10,443 nucleotides of DNA, from contig CALBSW010000043.1 in the NCBI GenBank assembly GCA_937967465.1, positions 1-10,443 of the forward strand, written 5' to 3'. Of this stretch, positions 1 through 7,509 are shown piece by piece. Origin of the DNA: an uncultured Flavobacteriales bacterium. GTDB lineage: Bacteria > Bacteroidota > Bacteroidia > Flavobacteriales_D > Sanyastnellaceae. The notes beneath the pieces are model-generated. The model did not search any database. It saw only the letters and a program-made list of their open reading frames with translations, and had not been told where the DNA came from. Both the position numbers and the translations under genes were made by a program. Each line of letters begins with the position of its first letter. The first letter of the stretch is position 1.

Positions 1-670
1 CCACGTCTGCGGTGGAGATGCACCCATTGATGGGGTTGGTCACCGATGCGGTGTACGTGCCCGTCTCGGTGGCTGTCACACTGGGTCCACCCCCGGTGAA
101 GTCGCCGTCGGTCGTGCTCCACGACACCGAGGCGCCCGGGTTGGACAGGGACTCGGCCTCCAATGGGAAGGTCGGATCCGCACAGGTCAGGTAGCCAGCC
201 GCGGGGAATACCCCGGTGTAAGTGGCCGTGTCCAACGCGATGTCGAAGTTGGCCTGCGCCTCGCACAGTCCGTTTTGGTAGGAGAGGAGCAAGGTGTAGG
301 AGCCGGGTACGTTGACCGTCGCCTGGCTGCCCACGGCTTGAATGGCGCCAATCTGCGCAATCCAGCCATGGCTGAAGGGGCCGGGGAAGTTGGAGGAGGA
401 GGACAGGTTGACCTCGTCGTTGAGACAGGTGAGGTTCTCCACGCCCAACACGTCCACGGTCATGACCTCCACGTTGAGTTGGATGGTGTCGATGATGTCC
501 ACCCCGCAATTGTCCTCGTAGGTCGCGACGTACACGAGCGGCTCGGTCAATCCATCGGGCGGTGTGACCACCGGGGAGGCCGACAAGCTGTCGTCGAGAT
601 AAAGGCCAGGCGTCCAATTGGCCGTGCCGGAAGGGCTGGGCACATTGAGCTGGAGTTCAGCCCCCGGGCA
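1..670 (-). repeat. Three tandem 81-codon Ig-like repeats within the lectin protein
   Basis: Cysteines fall at residues 241/295, 322/376 and 403/457. Within each pair the spacing is exactly 54 residues, and the pairs are exactly 81 residues (243 bases) apart. I confirmed each Cys codon at its nucleotide position (670-668, 508-506, 427-425, 265-263, 184-182, 22-20). Repeats two and three both begin with L-T-C and carry a Gly-[ST]-Tyr-Thr segment near the end of the domain, typical of Ig-like or SprB/PKD-like beta-sandwich repeats in Bacteroidota surface proteins. Sequence identity between the copies is low, so this is a protein-level repeat, not a DNA repeat. The third copy is cut by the window edge, and more copies may follow. 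Confidence 0.75.
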
Positions 671-1390
671 GACAAAGCTCTGCTCCGCACTGCCCAGAAT
701 GTTGTCTTCGAGGCAGACGGTCTGGAGGTTGTTGGCGCCCCCCGTGCTGGCCGTGAAACCGAAGTAGACCTGGTTCTCGCCATTGAAGATGTCGCCAATG
801 AGGTCCACGAAGCCTTCCAACCGCAGTTCGCAGTCGAAGTACACACGCACCACCTGCTCCGCTGGGTCCCATGTGATCCGTCCCTGGTGGTCTTCGCCAT
901 CCTCGATGTTGGCGTCGAACGCGTCCGCCTGCACGGGACCCGCGATGGCCGTGGCCGCATTGTGGTCCACACTGCCATTGGACACCATGGCAATGTGGTC
1001 GCCGGCAGGGTCGCCGTAGTCGCCATTTTGCCAGGTGTCGAATTCCACAGCAAAAGCGGGCTGGAAGTCGGCGCCGAGAAAGCCCAGACCGCCGCCGCTT
1101 TCCCCCAGCGCATTGGTCCCCACAGTCTGCAGCACGAAACAGATGCCGTCCGCGCCGCCGCCGTCATTGGTGCCGAGGTTGAGCAGGAATTGCAAGTCGA
1201 GGGGCAGGCTCAAGTCCACTTGGTCCGCGTACCACACACTGCCCGTCTGCGTGTTGATGGCGGGGGTGAGCTGATAGCAGTCCTCTCCCGTCACACCCGC
1301 CGATCCATTGAGGAAATACGTCGGATCCCCCTGCGCTGAAATGAGGAGGGGAATGGCGATGGAAAAGGCCAGGAGGGAAAGCCGTAGCAT
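1..1390 (-). CDS. Secreted L-type lectin protein with tandem Ig-like repeats (partial, C-terminus outside window)
   Basis: The ATG is at 1390-1388 and the frame stays open for 463 codons to the left edge, so the C-terminus is missing. Residues 1-19 form a signal peptide with a likely cleavage at A19|Q20. Residues about 24-235 match the bacterial L-type (legume-like) lectin fold: the start (FLNGSA, then DCYQLTPA), GADGICFVLQ at 79-88 with the conserved Ala-Asp pair at 80-81, VEFDTWQN at 115-122 and DPAGDHIAM at 127-135, where legume lectins bind metal and sugar. Residues 241 onward are three 81-residue repeats, each with a Cys pair. It starts 28 bases after the receptor stop codon, so it is probably co-transcribed with it; I see no convincing promoter or Shine-Dalgarno. 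By analogy with Bacteroidota proteins of this architecture it is probably exported and binds glycans. A T9SS sorting domain would be expected at the unseen end, but that is inference. Confidence 0.85.
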   Translation of the reverse strand, partial: MLRLSLLAFSIAIPLLISAQGDPTYFLNGSAGVTGEDCYQLTPAINTQTGSVWYADQVDLSLPLDLQFLLNLGTNDGGGADGICFVLQTVGTNALGESGGGLGFLGADFQPAFAVEFDTWQNGDYGDPAGDHIAMVSNGSVDHNAATAIAGPVQADAFDANIEDGEDHQGRITWDPAEQVVRVYFDCELRLEGFVDLIGDIFNGENQVYFGFTASTGGANNLQTVCLEDNILGSAEQSFVCPGAELQLNVPSPSGTANWTPGLYLDDSLSASPVVTPPDGLTEPLVYVATYEDNCGVDIIDTIQLNVEVMTVDVLGVENLTCLNDEVNLSSSSNFPGPFSHGWIAQIGAIQAVGSQATVNVPGSYTLLLSYQNGLCEAQANFDIALDTATYTGVFPAAGYLTCADPTFPLEAESLSNPGASVSWSTTDGDFTGGGPSVTATETGTYTASVTNPINGCISTADV

Positions 1391-1418
1391 GGGATGAAAA
1401 TACCTCAGACCAACCGGC

Positions 1419-4028
1419 TCAGAAGCGGATGGCGAATTTGAGGTTGATGCGCCGTGCGGTCAGGTAGTTCGGAATGGCGTAGCGCCGGCCGGTGACGTCC
1501 TGGATCCACGTGTGGTTGATGGTGTTCCGGATGCCGAGGAGGTTGAAGACCTCGAGGGCGACGAAGCCTTCGAGGGGCTTGGTGCGGGAGGTGCCGTCTT
1601 TGCGGATGGCACCACGCTCGCCGAGAAAGAGGTCGCGGGAGAAGCCGATGTCGACGCGGCGGTAGGCGGGCAGGCGCAGGGTGTCCTTGTAGCGGCTGAA
1701 GTCCGGCGGGCCGAAGGGCAGGCCCGTGCCGTAAAACAGGCTCAGCAGCACCTTGTATTCCGGAGCGCCCGGCATCTCGTCCTGGAACAGCATCGACATG
1801 GAGAAGCGCTGGTCGGTGGGGCGGGGGATGAAGCCGGGTTGAACCAACGTGCTGTCGGTGGCGACCGGGTCGAAGGAGTAGCCCGGCACAATGAGCTCGC
1901 CGGCATCGTTGTAGTAATCGTAGTATCCGTCGTCAGTAAGGTCCTCCTCTGCGCGCAGGAAGCTCATCCGCATCCAGCTTTGGACGCCGTCGATGAACTC
2001 GCCGTTGAGCATGAGGTCGAGGCCGGTCGCGCGGCCGACCGCATTGTTGTCCGCGTAGTAACGCAGGCGGACATTCTCGACTTCGTAGGGAATCAGGGAG
2101 GCGAGGTCTTTGTGGTAGACCTCCGCGTTGAGCAGGAAGGGGCGCCCTTGCCAGTCAAAGCGGTAATTGGCACCGGCGATGAGGTGCAGGGCGCGCTGGG
2201 CTTCGATGTTCGGATTGACTTGTCCGGAGAGGTCGCGCATCTCGCGGTAGAATGCCGGTTGCCAATACCATCCCCCTGAGAGGTTGAACACGACATCGCG
2301 CATGCGCTGGTTGCCCAAGGAGTCGGTGCCCAAGACCCACTTCGGTTTCCACGCGGCGTGGAAGCGTGGCCCGCCGACGGTCTGGCCGTTGAAGGTCCAA
2401 TGGTGCAATCGCGCGCCGGCGTGCAATTCCCACTCGCTGCCATCTGCCCAGTTGCCTTTCCACGTGTCCTGGAGGTAGGCCATCAGGCGGCTCGATGCGG
2501 TGCGGTTTTCCGTACGAACCACATCCTGCAGCAGGATCTGCTGGAAGGGGCGGTCGCTGGCGTCGGTATAGCCAATGTTGTCCTCCGGGTGGGGGACGAT
2601 GTAACCTGCGCTGTCGACGAGCTCCCACTCATTGAGCTGATCGTCGATGATCTCGTGGCGGGCTTGTACACCCCACTCGATGAGGTGGGCTTCCTTGGCG
2701 CGGGTGAAGGAGCCGCGGGCGCTGCCGCTGAGCACCGTGGCTTGCAGGTTGTTGCGGGCGTGGTTGAGGAAATAGCCCACCCCTTGCAGCCCCAGTGCTT
2801 CACCGAAGGCATCGGATCCAGGGTCCCGCTCCAGCTGGCTCAGGAAATACCCGCCGAGGATGTCGAACGTCTCCTCCTCATCGGTCCGGAAGGCGGAGGC
2901 AATGAAGCGCACGCGGGAGGTGGGGGTCACCCGGTCGGCCGCGAGGGCGCCGAATCCCGTGCGGTACTGGGTGACTTCCTGACCGTCGAAATAGACCGTC
3001 AGGCGCAGCGCCTCGTTGATGGTGCCCACGTTGGTTTCCCGCGTTTGGGGGATGAACCGGTACTTGTTCTGTGCAGCAGTGGCGAGGGCCTGGATTTCCC
3101 AAGGGCCATAGCCGTCGGGGTCATAGGTGACGTAGCCCTGGAGGTCGGTGTAGACCGGGCGGTATTCTCCGCTCTCATCGAGCCCGCCCAGCACGTAGCC
3201 GTTGTTGCGGTAGCGCAGTCCCATGTTGTAGGTCCAACGTCCATCGTCGGAGACATCTTCCACCTGGAACTGACCGCCCAGCAGGCTCGCCGTGGCGCGC
3301 CCTGCGAATTCCTGAGGCCGACGGTATTGGATGTCCAACACCGAGCTCATGCGGTCACCATACTTGGATTCGAAGCCACCTGCGGAGAAGCGGATGGACT
3401 GGATCATGTCGGGGTTGGGGAAGGAAAGCCCCTCCTGTTGGCCGGCGCGCACGAGGAAAGGCCGGTACACCTCGATGCCGTTGACGTAGACGAGGTTTTC
3501 GTCGAAGCTGCCGCCCCGCACGTTGTAGGCGCTGGAGAGCTCACTGGTGAAGTTGACTGGAGCCTGGATCAACAGGTCTTCCACCGTACCACGCACGCTG
3601 GGAACCCGCGAGGCGACCCGGGGGTCAATGCGTTGAATGGGGCTGGTCCGGGTCCCGTCCGCTTCTACCTCGGCTTGGTTCAATGCCACGCCCGCTCGGA
3701 GCCGGACGTCCAGGCGGGTGCCCTCCGGGGTAGGGACGGCTTTCCGGACGACGGGGTCGTAGCCGATGAACGTGAACCGGATGGCCACCTCGCCCGGATC
3801 CCGGAGCGGAAGGTCATACCGGCCGTTGGCATCGGTGACGGCTGCAGAACGGCTGCCTTGGGGCAGCACGGTGGCGCCGGGGAGGGGCTGTCCTGCAGCG
3901 TCCGTGACCCGGCCAAAGACACGGTAGCCTTGTGCCATCGCAGAGGAGGACAGCACGAGGAGCAGGCTCAAGAGGGCAAGAGGGCGCACGGGCTGTGAAA
4001 CGGATTTCAGGGCAAAGTGTTGCGTCAA
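1419..4028 (-). CDS. TonB-dependent receptor with N-terminal carboxypeptidase-like regulatory domain
   Basis: This 869-residue outer-membrane transporter starts with a signal peptide (cleavage likely A32|Q33), then a carboxypeptidase-like regulatory domain at about 36-115 (FGRVTDAAGQPLPGATV) and a plug at about 130-235 with the typical YNVRGGSFDENLVYVNGIE at 168-186 and GGFESKYGDRMSSVLD at 217-232. The rest is a long beta-rich barrel ending in FAIRF, whose terminal Phe is the usual outer-membrane signature. Such receptors import substrates with TonB-ExbBD energy; the substrate cannot be read from sequence. There is no SusD-like gene next to it, so it is not a standard SusC/SusD pair. The chosen start is TTG at 4028-4026, overlapping the TGA of the upstream gene (shared TTGA), with GGAAG just upstream. 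A GTG at 3989-3987 (residue 14) would give a shorter, conventional signal peptide and is a real alternative. Confidence 0.93.
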   Translation of the reverse strand: MTQHFALKSVSQPVRPLALLSLLLVLSSSAMAQGYRVFGRVTDAAGQPLPGATVLPQGSRSAAVTDANGRYDLPLRDPGEVAIRFTFIGYDPVVRKAVPTPEGTRLDVRLRAGVALNQAEVEADGTRTSPIQRIDPRVASRVPSVRGTVEDLLIQAPVNFTSELSSAYNVRGGSFDENLVYVNGIEVYRPFLVRAGQQEGLSFPNPDMIQSIRFSAGGFESKYGDRMSSVLDIQYRRPQEFAGRATASLLGGQFQVEDVSDDGRWTYNMGLRYRNNGYVLGGLDESGEYRPVYTDLQGYVTYDPDGYGPWEIQALATAAQNKYRFIPQTRETNVGTINEALRLTVYFDGQEVTQYRTGFGALAADRVTPTSRVRFIASAFRTDEEETFDILGGYFLSQLERDPGSDAFGEALGLQGVGYFLNHARNNLQATVLSGSARGSFTRAKEAHLIEWGVQARHEIIDDQLNEWELVDSAGYIVPHPEDNIGYTDASDRPFQQILLQDVVRTENRTASSRLMAYLQDTWKGNWADGSEWELHAGARLHHWTFNGQTVGGPRFHAAWKPKWVLGTDSLGNQRMRDVVFNLSGGWYWQPAFYREMRDLSGQVNPNIEAQRALHLIAGANYRFDWQGRPFLLNAEVYHKDLASLIPYEVENVRLRYYADNNAVGRATGLDLMLNGEFIDGVQSWMRMSFLRAEEDLTDDGYYDYYNDAGELIVPGYSFDPVATDSTLVQPGFIPRPTDQRFSMSMLFQDEMPGAPEYKVLLSLFYGTGLPFGPPDFSRYKDTLRLPAYRRVDIGFSRDLFLGERGAIRKDGTSRTKPLEGFVALEVFNLLGIRNTINHTWIQDVTGRRYAIPNYLTARRINLKFAIRF

Positions 4029-4681
4029 CGCTTCCGGAACTCGCCGTTCCGCAGGGCATTGATGAATTGTCCCCAGGCCAGCGGATTCAGCACGCTGACC
4101 GGGACCATGCCGCCACGGTAGCTTTCCATCTCAGCTTGGCGGGCCTGCAGAATGCGGAAATTCTCCTGAGGGCTGGTTCCCATTTCGGACATCCGGTCAT
4201 ACAGGGCCATCGGGTCGAAATCGAGGTTGCGGCGGGCCCGTTCGCGGGCATCGGCTTCGAGCCGCAGGGCCAGAAATTCCTCCTTGAAGCGCTCCCGGCT
4301 GGGCCAGGGGTAAATGCGCGCCTCCTCCATCATGACCGTATCCCGGCCCAAGGGCTGGACCACACTCATGCGGTCGGGCATCTCCTGGCCCGTCAGGTCG
4401 GGGACGACGAGGAAAGAGGAAGTCAGTCCGATGGAGCTGAACCGGACCGTATCGCCCACGCGGGCGGGAATGGCGAAGAAGCCGTATTCATCCGTGATGG
4501 TGCCCCGTTGATCGCGCTCGCGGTAGACCGTGGCGAAGGGGACGGGGCCGAGGGAGTCGCCTTCGACGACAACACCGGTGAGTTGGACGACCATGGGCAG
4601 GGCCGTGGTGTCACTTTGGGCACTCAGGGTCAGACAAGACCACAACAGGGGAAGGACCGCAATGCGGAACGGAATCGGCAT
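4025..4681 (-). CDS. Small secreted carboxypeptidase-like regulatory domain protein
   Basis: This 218-residue protein has a signal peptide (cleavage likely A21|Q22), a carboxypeptidase-like regulatory domain at about 33-115 (VVVEGDSLGPVPFATVYRE, then GTITDEYGFFAIP and GDTVRFSSIG), the motif IYPWPS at 123-128, and a charged helical tail rich in Arg and Glu, ending with a segment LNPLAWGQFINAL at 198-210. I recognise this layout as a widespread, uncharacterised Bacteroidota family of about 220 residues; the regulatory domain is the same type as at the N-terminus of the neighbouring receptor. Its role is unknown. It probably acts in the periplasm or at the outer membrane. Cys16 lies in the signal peptide but LWSC is not a good lipobox. 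The stop codon overlaps the receptor start, so the two are probably translationally coupled. A -7-like box sits 4 bases ahead of the ATG. Confidence 0.85.
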   Translation of the reverse strand: MPIPFRIAVLPLLWSCLTLSAQSDTTALPMVVQLTGVVVEGDSLGPVPFATVYRERDQRGTITDEYGFFAIPARVGDTVRFSSIGLTSSFLVVPDLTGQEMPDRMSVVQPLGRDTVMMEEARIYPWPSRERFKEEFLALRLEADARERARRNLDFDPMALYDRMSEMGTSPQENFRILQARQAEMESYRGGMVPVSVLNPLAWGQFINALRNGEFRKR

Positions 4682-4685
4682 GGGC

Positions 4686-4693
4686 CAAAGGTA
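4686..4693 (-). promoter_or_regulatory. Putative Bacteroidota -7 box (TACCTTTG) for the small secreted protein gene
   Basis: On the minus strand the sequence reads TACCTTTG, a full match to the TAnnTTTG consensus, followed by GCCC and then the ATG at 4681. It lies in the 40-base gap after prfC. I see no TTG at the usual -33 distance. If used, transcription would start at or beside the start codon, giving a leaderless or nearly leaderless mRNA for the small secreted protein, receptor and lectin genes. Confidence 0.5.
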
Positions 4694-4721
4694 GTCGGGG
4701 AGCCGTCCCCTCCTGCGGGAT

Positions 4722-6320
4722 TCACACCGCTTGGGCGGTCTTGAACTCCGAGGTCGTGTGGAAAGTGATCTCCGGGAAGTTGCCGCGCTCCATGTCGAGG
4801 ATGAACTGCGAGGGGGCGAGGTAGACGTCGTTGCCGTCCTTGTCCACGGCCATTTCCGTGACTTTGAGTCGCTTGAATTCGGCGATCTTCTCTTCGTCGC
4901 CGGTCAGCCAGCAGGCCTTGTGGTAGCGCTTCGGGACGAAGCTGGCCTTGGCACCGTACTCGTGCTCGAGCCGGTATTGGATGACCTCGAACTGGAGCTC
5001 ACCGACGGTGCCGACCACTTTGCGGTTGCCGGGGTTCATGACGAAGAGCTGGGCCACCCCCTCATCGGTAAGCTGTTGGATGCCCTTTTCCAATTGCTTG
5101 GACTTCATCGGGTCGTTGTTCTGCAACTCTTTGAAGATCTCGGGGGAGAAGCTCGGAATGCCTTGGAACTGCAAGTCTTCCCCTTCGGTCAAGGTGTCTC
5201 CAATCTTGAAGTTGCCCGTGTCGTAGAGGCCGACGACGTCGCCCGGAAAGGCTTCGTCCACCACGGCCTTGGCCGACGCCATGAATGTGGCGGGATTGGC
5301 AAACTTCAACTTCTTGCCGAGGCGGGTGTGGGTGTAGAAAGCGCCCCGCTTGAACGTCCCGCTGCACACGCGCAGGAAGGCGATGCGGTCCCGGTGGCGG
5401 GGGTCGATGTTGGCGTGGATCTTGAAAATGAACCCGCTGAACTTCTCTTCAGTGGGCTCGACCTCGCGCTGAGAAGTGGGCCTTGGCCGCGGGGTGGGGG
5501 CGATGCGGATGAAAGAGTCCAGCATCTCCTGCACGCCGAAGTTGTTGACGGCCGAGCCGAAGAACACCGGGGCCACCTCGCCGCGCGCATACGCCTCCAT
5601 GTCGAGGGGGTCATAGACGCCTTCGACCATTTCCACATCCTCGCGGAGCTGGGCCGCATGGTCTTCACCGACCAGCTCGTCGATTTGAGGATCGTCCAGA
5701 CCGGAGATGTTGAGCAGGTCCTCGGTCACCCGCTGCTTGTCGCTCTGAAAAAGGCGCAGTGTGCTGTCGAACAGGTTGTACACGCCTTGGAAGGTGTGGC
5801 CCTGGCTGATCGGCCAGGACAGCGGCCGGACCTTGATGTTGAGTTTCTCCTCCAGTTCATCGAGCAGGTCGAACCCATCGCGCCCCTCGAGGTCCATCTT
5901 GTTGATGAAGATGATGACCGGGGTGTCGCGCATCCGGCACACTTCCATGAGGCGCTCGGTCTGGGCCTCGACGCCTTTGACGCAGTCGATGACCAGGATG
6001 ACGCTGTCCACGGCGGTCAGGGTGCGGTAGGTGTCTTCGGCGAAGTCGCGGTGACCCGGGGTGTCCAGCAGGTTGATCAGGCAGTCCTGGTACTCGAAGG
6101 CCATCACGGACGTCGCCACCGAGATGCCACGTTGCCGCTCGATCTCCATGAAGTCCGACGCGGCGGTCTTCGTGATCTTGTTGGACTTCACCGCCCCTGC
6201 GGTCTGGATGGCCCCGCCGAACAACAGGAACTTCTCCGTCAAGGTGGTCTTTCCAGCGTCCGGGTGGCTGATGATGGCGAAGGTTTTCCGCCGGGCGATT
6301 TCCTGAGTCAATGCGGCCAT
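4722..6320 (-). CDS. prfC: Peptide chain release factor 3 (RF3)
   Basis: This 532-residue translational GTPase recycles RF1 and RF2 from the ribosome after peptide release. Its length matches the E. coli protein (529). The GTPase domain shows G1 HPDAGKTT at 19-26, the RGIS switch motif at 64-67, G3 DTPGH at 86-90 and G4 NKMD at 140-143, with the RF3-type PLSWPISQG after it. Domain II and the RF3 C-terminal domain follow to the end, including GELQFEVIQYRLEHEYGA, characteristic of RF3 rather than EF-G, which is much longer. The ATG at 6320-6318 gives the expected N-terminus. The gene has its own -7 box at 6328-6335, overlapping the stop codon of the upstream glycosyltransferase. There is no functional link to its neighbours that I can see. 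It looks complete and intact. Confidence 0.97.
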   Translation of the reverse strand: MAALTQEIARRKTFAIISHPDAGKTTLTEKFLLFGGAIQTAGAVKSNKITKTAASDFMEIERQRGISVATSVMAFEYQDCLINLLDTPGHRDFAEDTYRTLTAVDSVILVIDCVKGVEAQTERLMEVCRMRDTPVIIFINKMDLEGRDGFDLLDELEEKLNIKVRPLSWPISQGHTFQGVYNLFDSTLRLFQSDKQRVTEDLLNISGLDDPQIDELVGEDHAAQLREDVEMVEGVYDPLDMEAYARGEVAPVFFGSAVNNFGVQEMLDSFIRIAPTPRPRPTSQREVEPTEEKFSGFIFKIHANIDPRHRDRIAFLRVCSGTFKRGAFYTHTRLGKKLKFANPATFMASAKAVVDEAFPGDVVGLYDTGNFKIGDTLTEGEDLQFQGIPSFSPEIFKELQNNDPMKSKQLEKGIQQLTDEGVAQLFVMNPGNRKVVGTVGELQFEVIQYRLEHEYGAKASFVPKRYHKACWLTGDEEKIAEFKRLKVTEMAVDKDGNDVYLAPSQFILDMERGNFPEITFHTTSEFKTAQAV

Positions 6321-6327
6321 GGGCGGG

Positions 6328-6335
6328 CAAAATTA
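6328..6335 (-). promoter_or_regulatory. Putative Bacteroidota -7 box (TAATTTTG) for prfC
   Basis: TAATTTTG on the minus strand matches TAnnTTTG exactly and is followed by seven bases (CCCGCCC) and the prfC ATG. Its first three bases are the TAA stop of the glycosyltransferase. The short A/T patch stands out in a GC-rich background. I see no TTG at the -33 distance. The implied start of transcription is at or next to the ATG, so the mRNA would be leaderless or nearly so. Confidence 0.6.
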
Positions 6336-7508
6336 GCCCTCCGACAGGCTTCCCTTGCGGAGAAGCTGGTCCCAGAGCTGCACGACTTCCGAACGGCGGT
6401 GGTGGGCGATGTAGGGCCGGCCCGCTTCGATGCGTTCCGGAATGATCTCCGCATTGTTGCGCAACTCCATGAGCTTCGTGGCCATGGTCTCCGAGTCTTC
6501 CGCCGGGAAAGTCCAGCCGCGTCCGTCAGCCAGGATCTCTGCCGTTCCACCGGTGTCGGTGCCCATGATGGCGCACCCCGATGCCATGGCCTCCAAGGTG
6601 ACCGAGCCCACGCTTTCCTGCTGCGAGCAGACCGCCACGACATCGGCCGCAATGAATGCGGAACGCGGAAAGTTCATGTAGGGACGGAAGTGCACGCGCC
6701 ACTGCAATTCCTTGCGGCGCACCAATTGACGTACCTCGTCGAAATAGTCGCTCATCTCATCCAACGTCGGGTCGCCGACGATCAGCGCGTGGGCATCGGG
6801 CGGCATCTCTGCAAGGGCACGAATCAGAGTGGTCTGGCCCTTTTTCCGGTCAATGCGCCCCACCATCGTGATCACGAAGGACTCCTGCGACAAACCGAGT
6901 TCCAGACGGCACTGCCTGCGGAATTGATCACCGGCAGGCCGGGGCTCAAACCAGCCGTCGTCCAGACCCAGTGGAATCACATGGGTGTCTTCGGGGGCGA
7001 CCGTCGTCCGGTCATTGACCTGCTTCTTCAGCCAATGCAAAGGCGACACCCAAGCATCCACGGCATTGAATCGGAACCGGTGAAACGGCGACTTCTTGGG
7101 CTTGGGAATTTGCATGCCCTGCTGAACGAGCAGTCGGGTCTTGCCACCGAGCAAACCGACGACGCGGCGGGCCAGGGCAGAGGCGTCCAGGTCCCGGGGG
7201 TCCCGGATCCAGAGCCAGTCCGCCCGGTAGCGGATCAGGCGGGTGGCCCTGTGAATGGCGGTGGCGAAGGCGAAGTACTGTGAGTTGGCGCGGATGGTGC
7301 GGCAGTCTAAGGTCAGGGCCTTGCCTTCATCCCCTTGGATGAAGGCCATGGCGGCATTGTGGAGCGGGGAATCCGCCACACACAGTACCCGCACGATGTG
7401 CCCTTCCTGCGCCATCCAGCGGGCATGGCGGAAGAGGTTCATTTCCAATCCACCCCAGCCTTCAGAGGTGGAGAGCAAGACAAGCCGCAAAGGATGTTGG
7501 TCGCGCAT
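6333..7508 (-). CDS. GT4-type glycosyltransferase (GT-B fold)
   Basis: This 391-residue cytoplasmic enzyme probably transfers a sugar from a nucleotide donor onto a cell-envelope glycan or lipid; donor and acceptor are not readable. The N-terminal domain begins RLVLLSTSEGWGGLE, with the Gly-Gly-Leu-Glu loop at 19-22 typical of GT4 acceptor domains. The C-terminal domain starts near 211 with VGRIDRKKGQTTLIRAL (Arg218 and Lys223 are the usual donor-phosphate ligands) and carries the E-x7-E motif ESVGSVTLE at 298-306 followed by MASGCAIMGTDTGGTAE. No signal peptide or membrane span is visible. The ATG at 7508 lies one base after the stop of the short-chain dehydrogenase, so the two are almost certainly co-transcribed and coupled. 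It stands alone rather than in a polysaccharide cluster. The stop TAA is part of the prfC promoter box. Confidence 0.9.
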   Translation of the reverse strand: MRDQHPLRLVLLSTSEGWGGLEMNLFRHARWMAQEGHIVRVLCVADSPLHNAAMAFIQGDEGKALTLDCRTIRANSQYFAFATAIHRATRLIRYRADWLWIRDPRDLDASALARRVVGLLGGKTRLLVQQGMQIPKPKKSPFHRFRFNAVDAWVSPLHWLKKQVNDRTTVAPEDTHVIPLGLDDGWFEPRPAGDQFRRQCRLELGLSQESFVITMVGRIDRKKGQTTLIRALAEMPPDAHALIVGDPTLDEMSDYFDEVRQLVRRKELQWRVHFRPYMNFPRSAFIAADVVAVCSQQESVGSVTLEAMASGCAIMGTDTGGTAEILADGRGWTFPAEDSETMATKLMELRNNAEIIPERIEAGRPYIAHHRRSEVVQLWDQLLRKGSLSEG

Positions 7509-7509
7509 G

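Noticed and set aside
547..1167. A 206-codon minus-strand frame overlapping the lectin gene
   Set aside because: Its Arg/Ser/Thr/Pro-rich product is an out-of-frame reading of the lectin coding sequence, with no signal peptide or domain.
275..1339. A 354-codon open frame on the plus strand
   Set aside because: It is antisense to the lectin gene, which shows a signal peptide, lectin motifs and an exact Cys repeat register on the minus strand.
2358..3998. A 546-codon open frame on the plus strand
   Set aside because: It is opposite the receptor gene, has no recognisable domain, and has the same mirror-frame composition.
4697..4710. A small hairpin (GGGGA stem, four-base loop) after the prfC stop
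   Set aside because: The stem is only five base pairs and no U-run follows on the minus strand, so it is not a credible intrinsic terminator; at most it could be a weak structure.
4731..7283. An 850-codon open frame on the plus strand
   Set aside because: It lies antisense to prfC and the glycosyltransferase, whose conserved motifs are intact. Its product is low in recognisable structure and rich in Val, Gly, Asp and His, as expected for the mirror frame of GC-rich genes.
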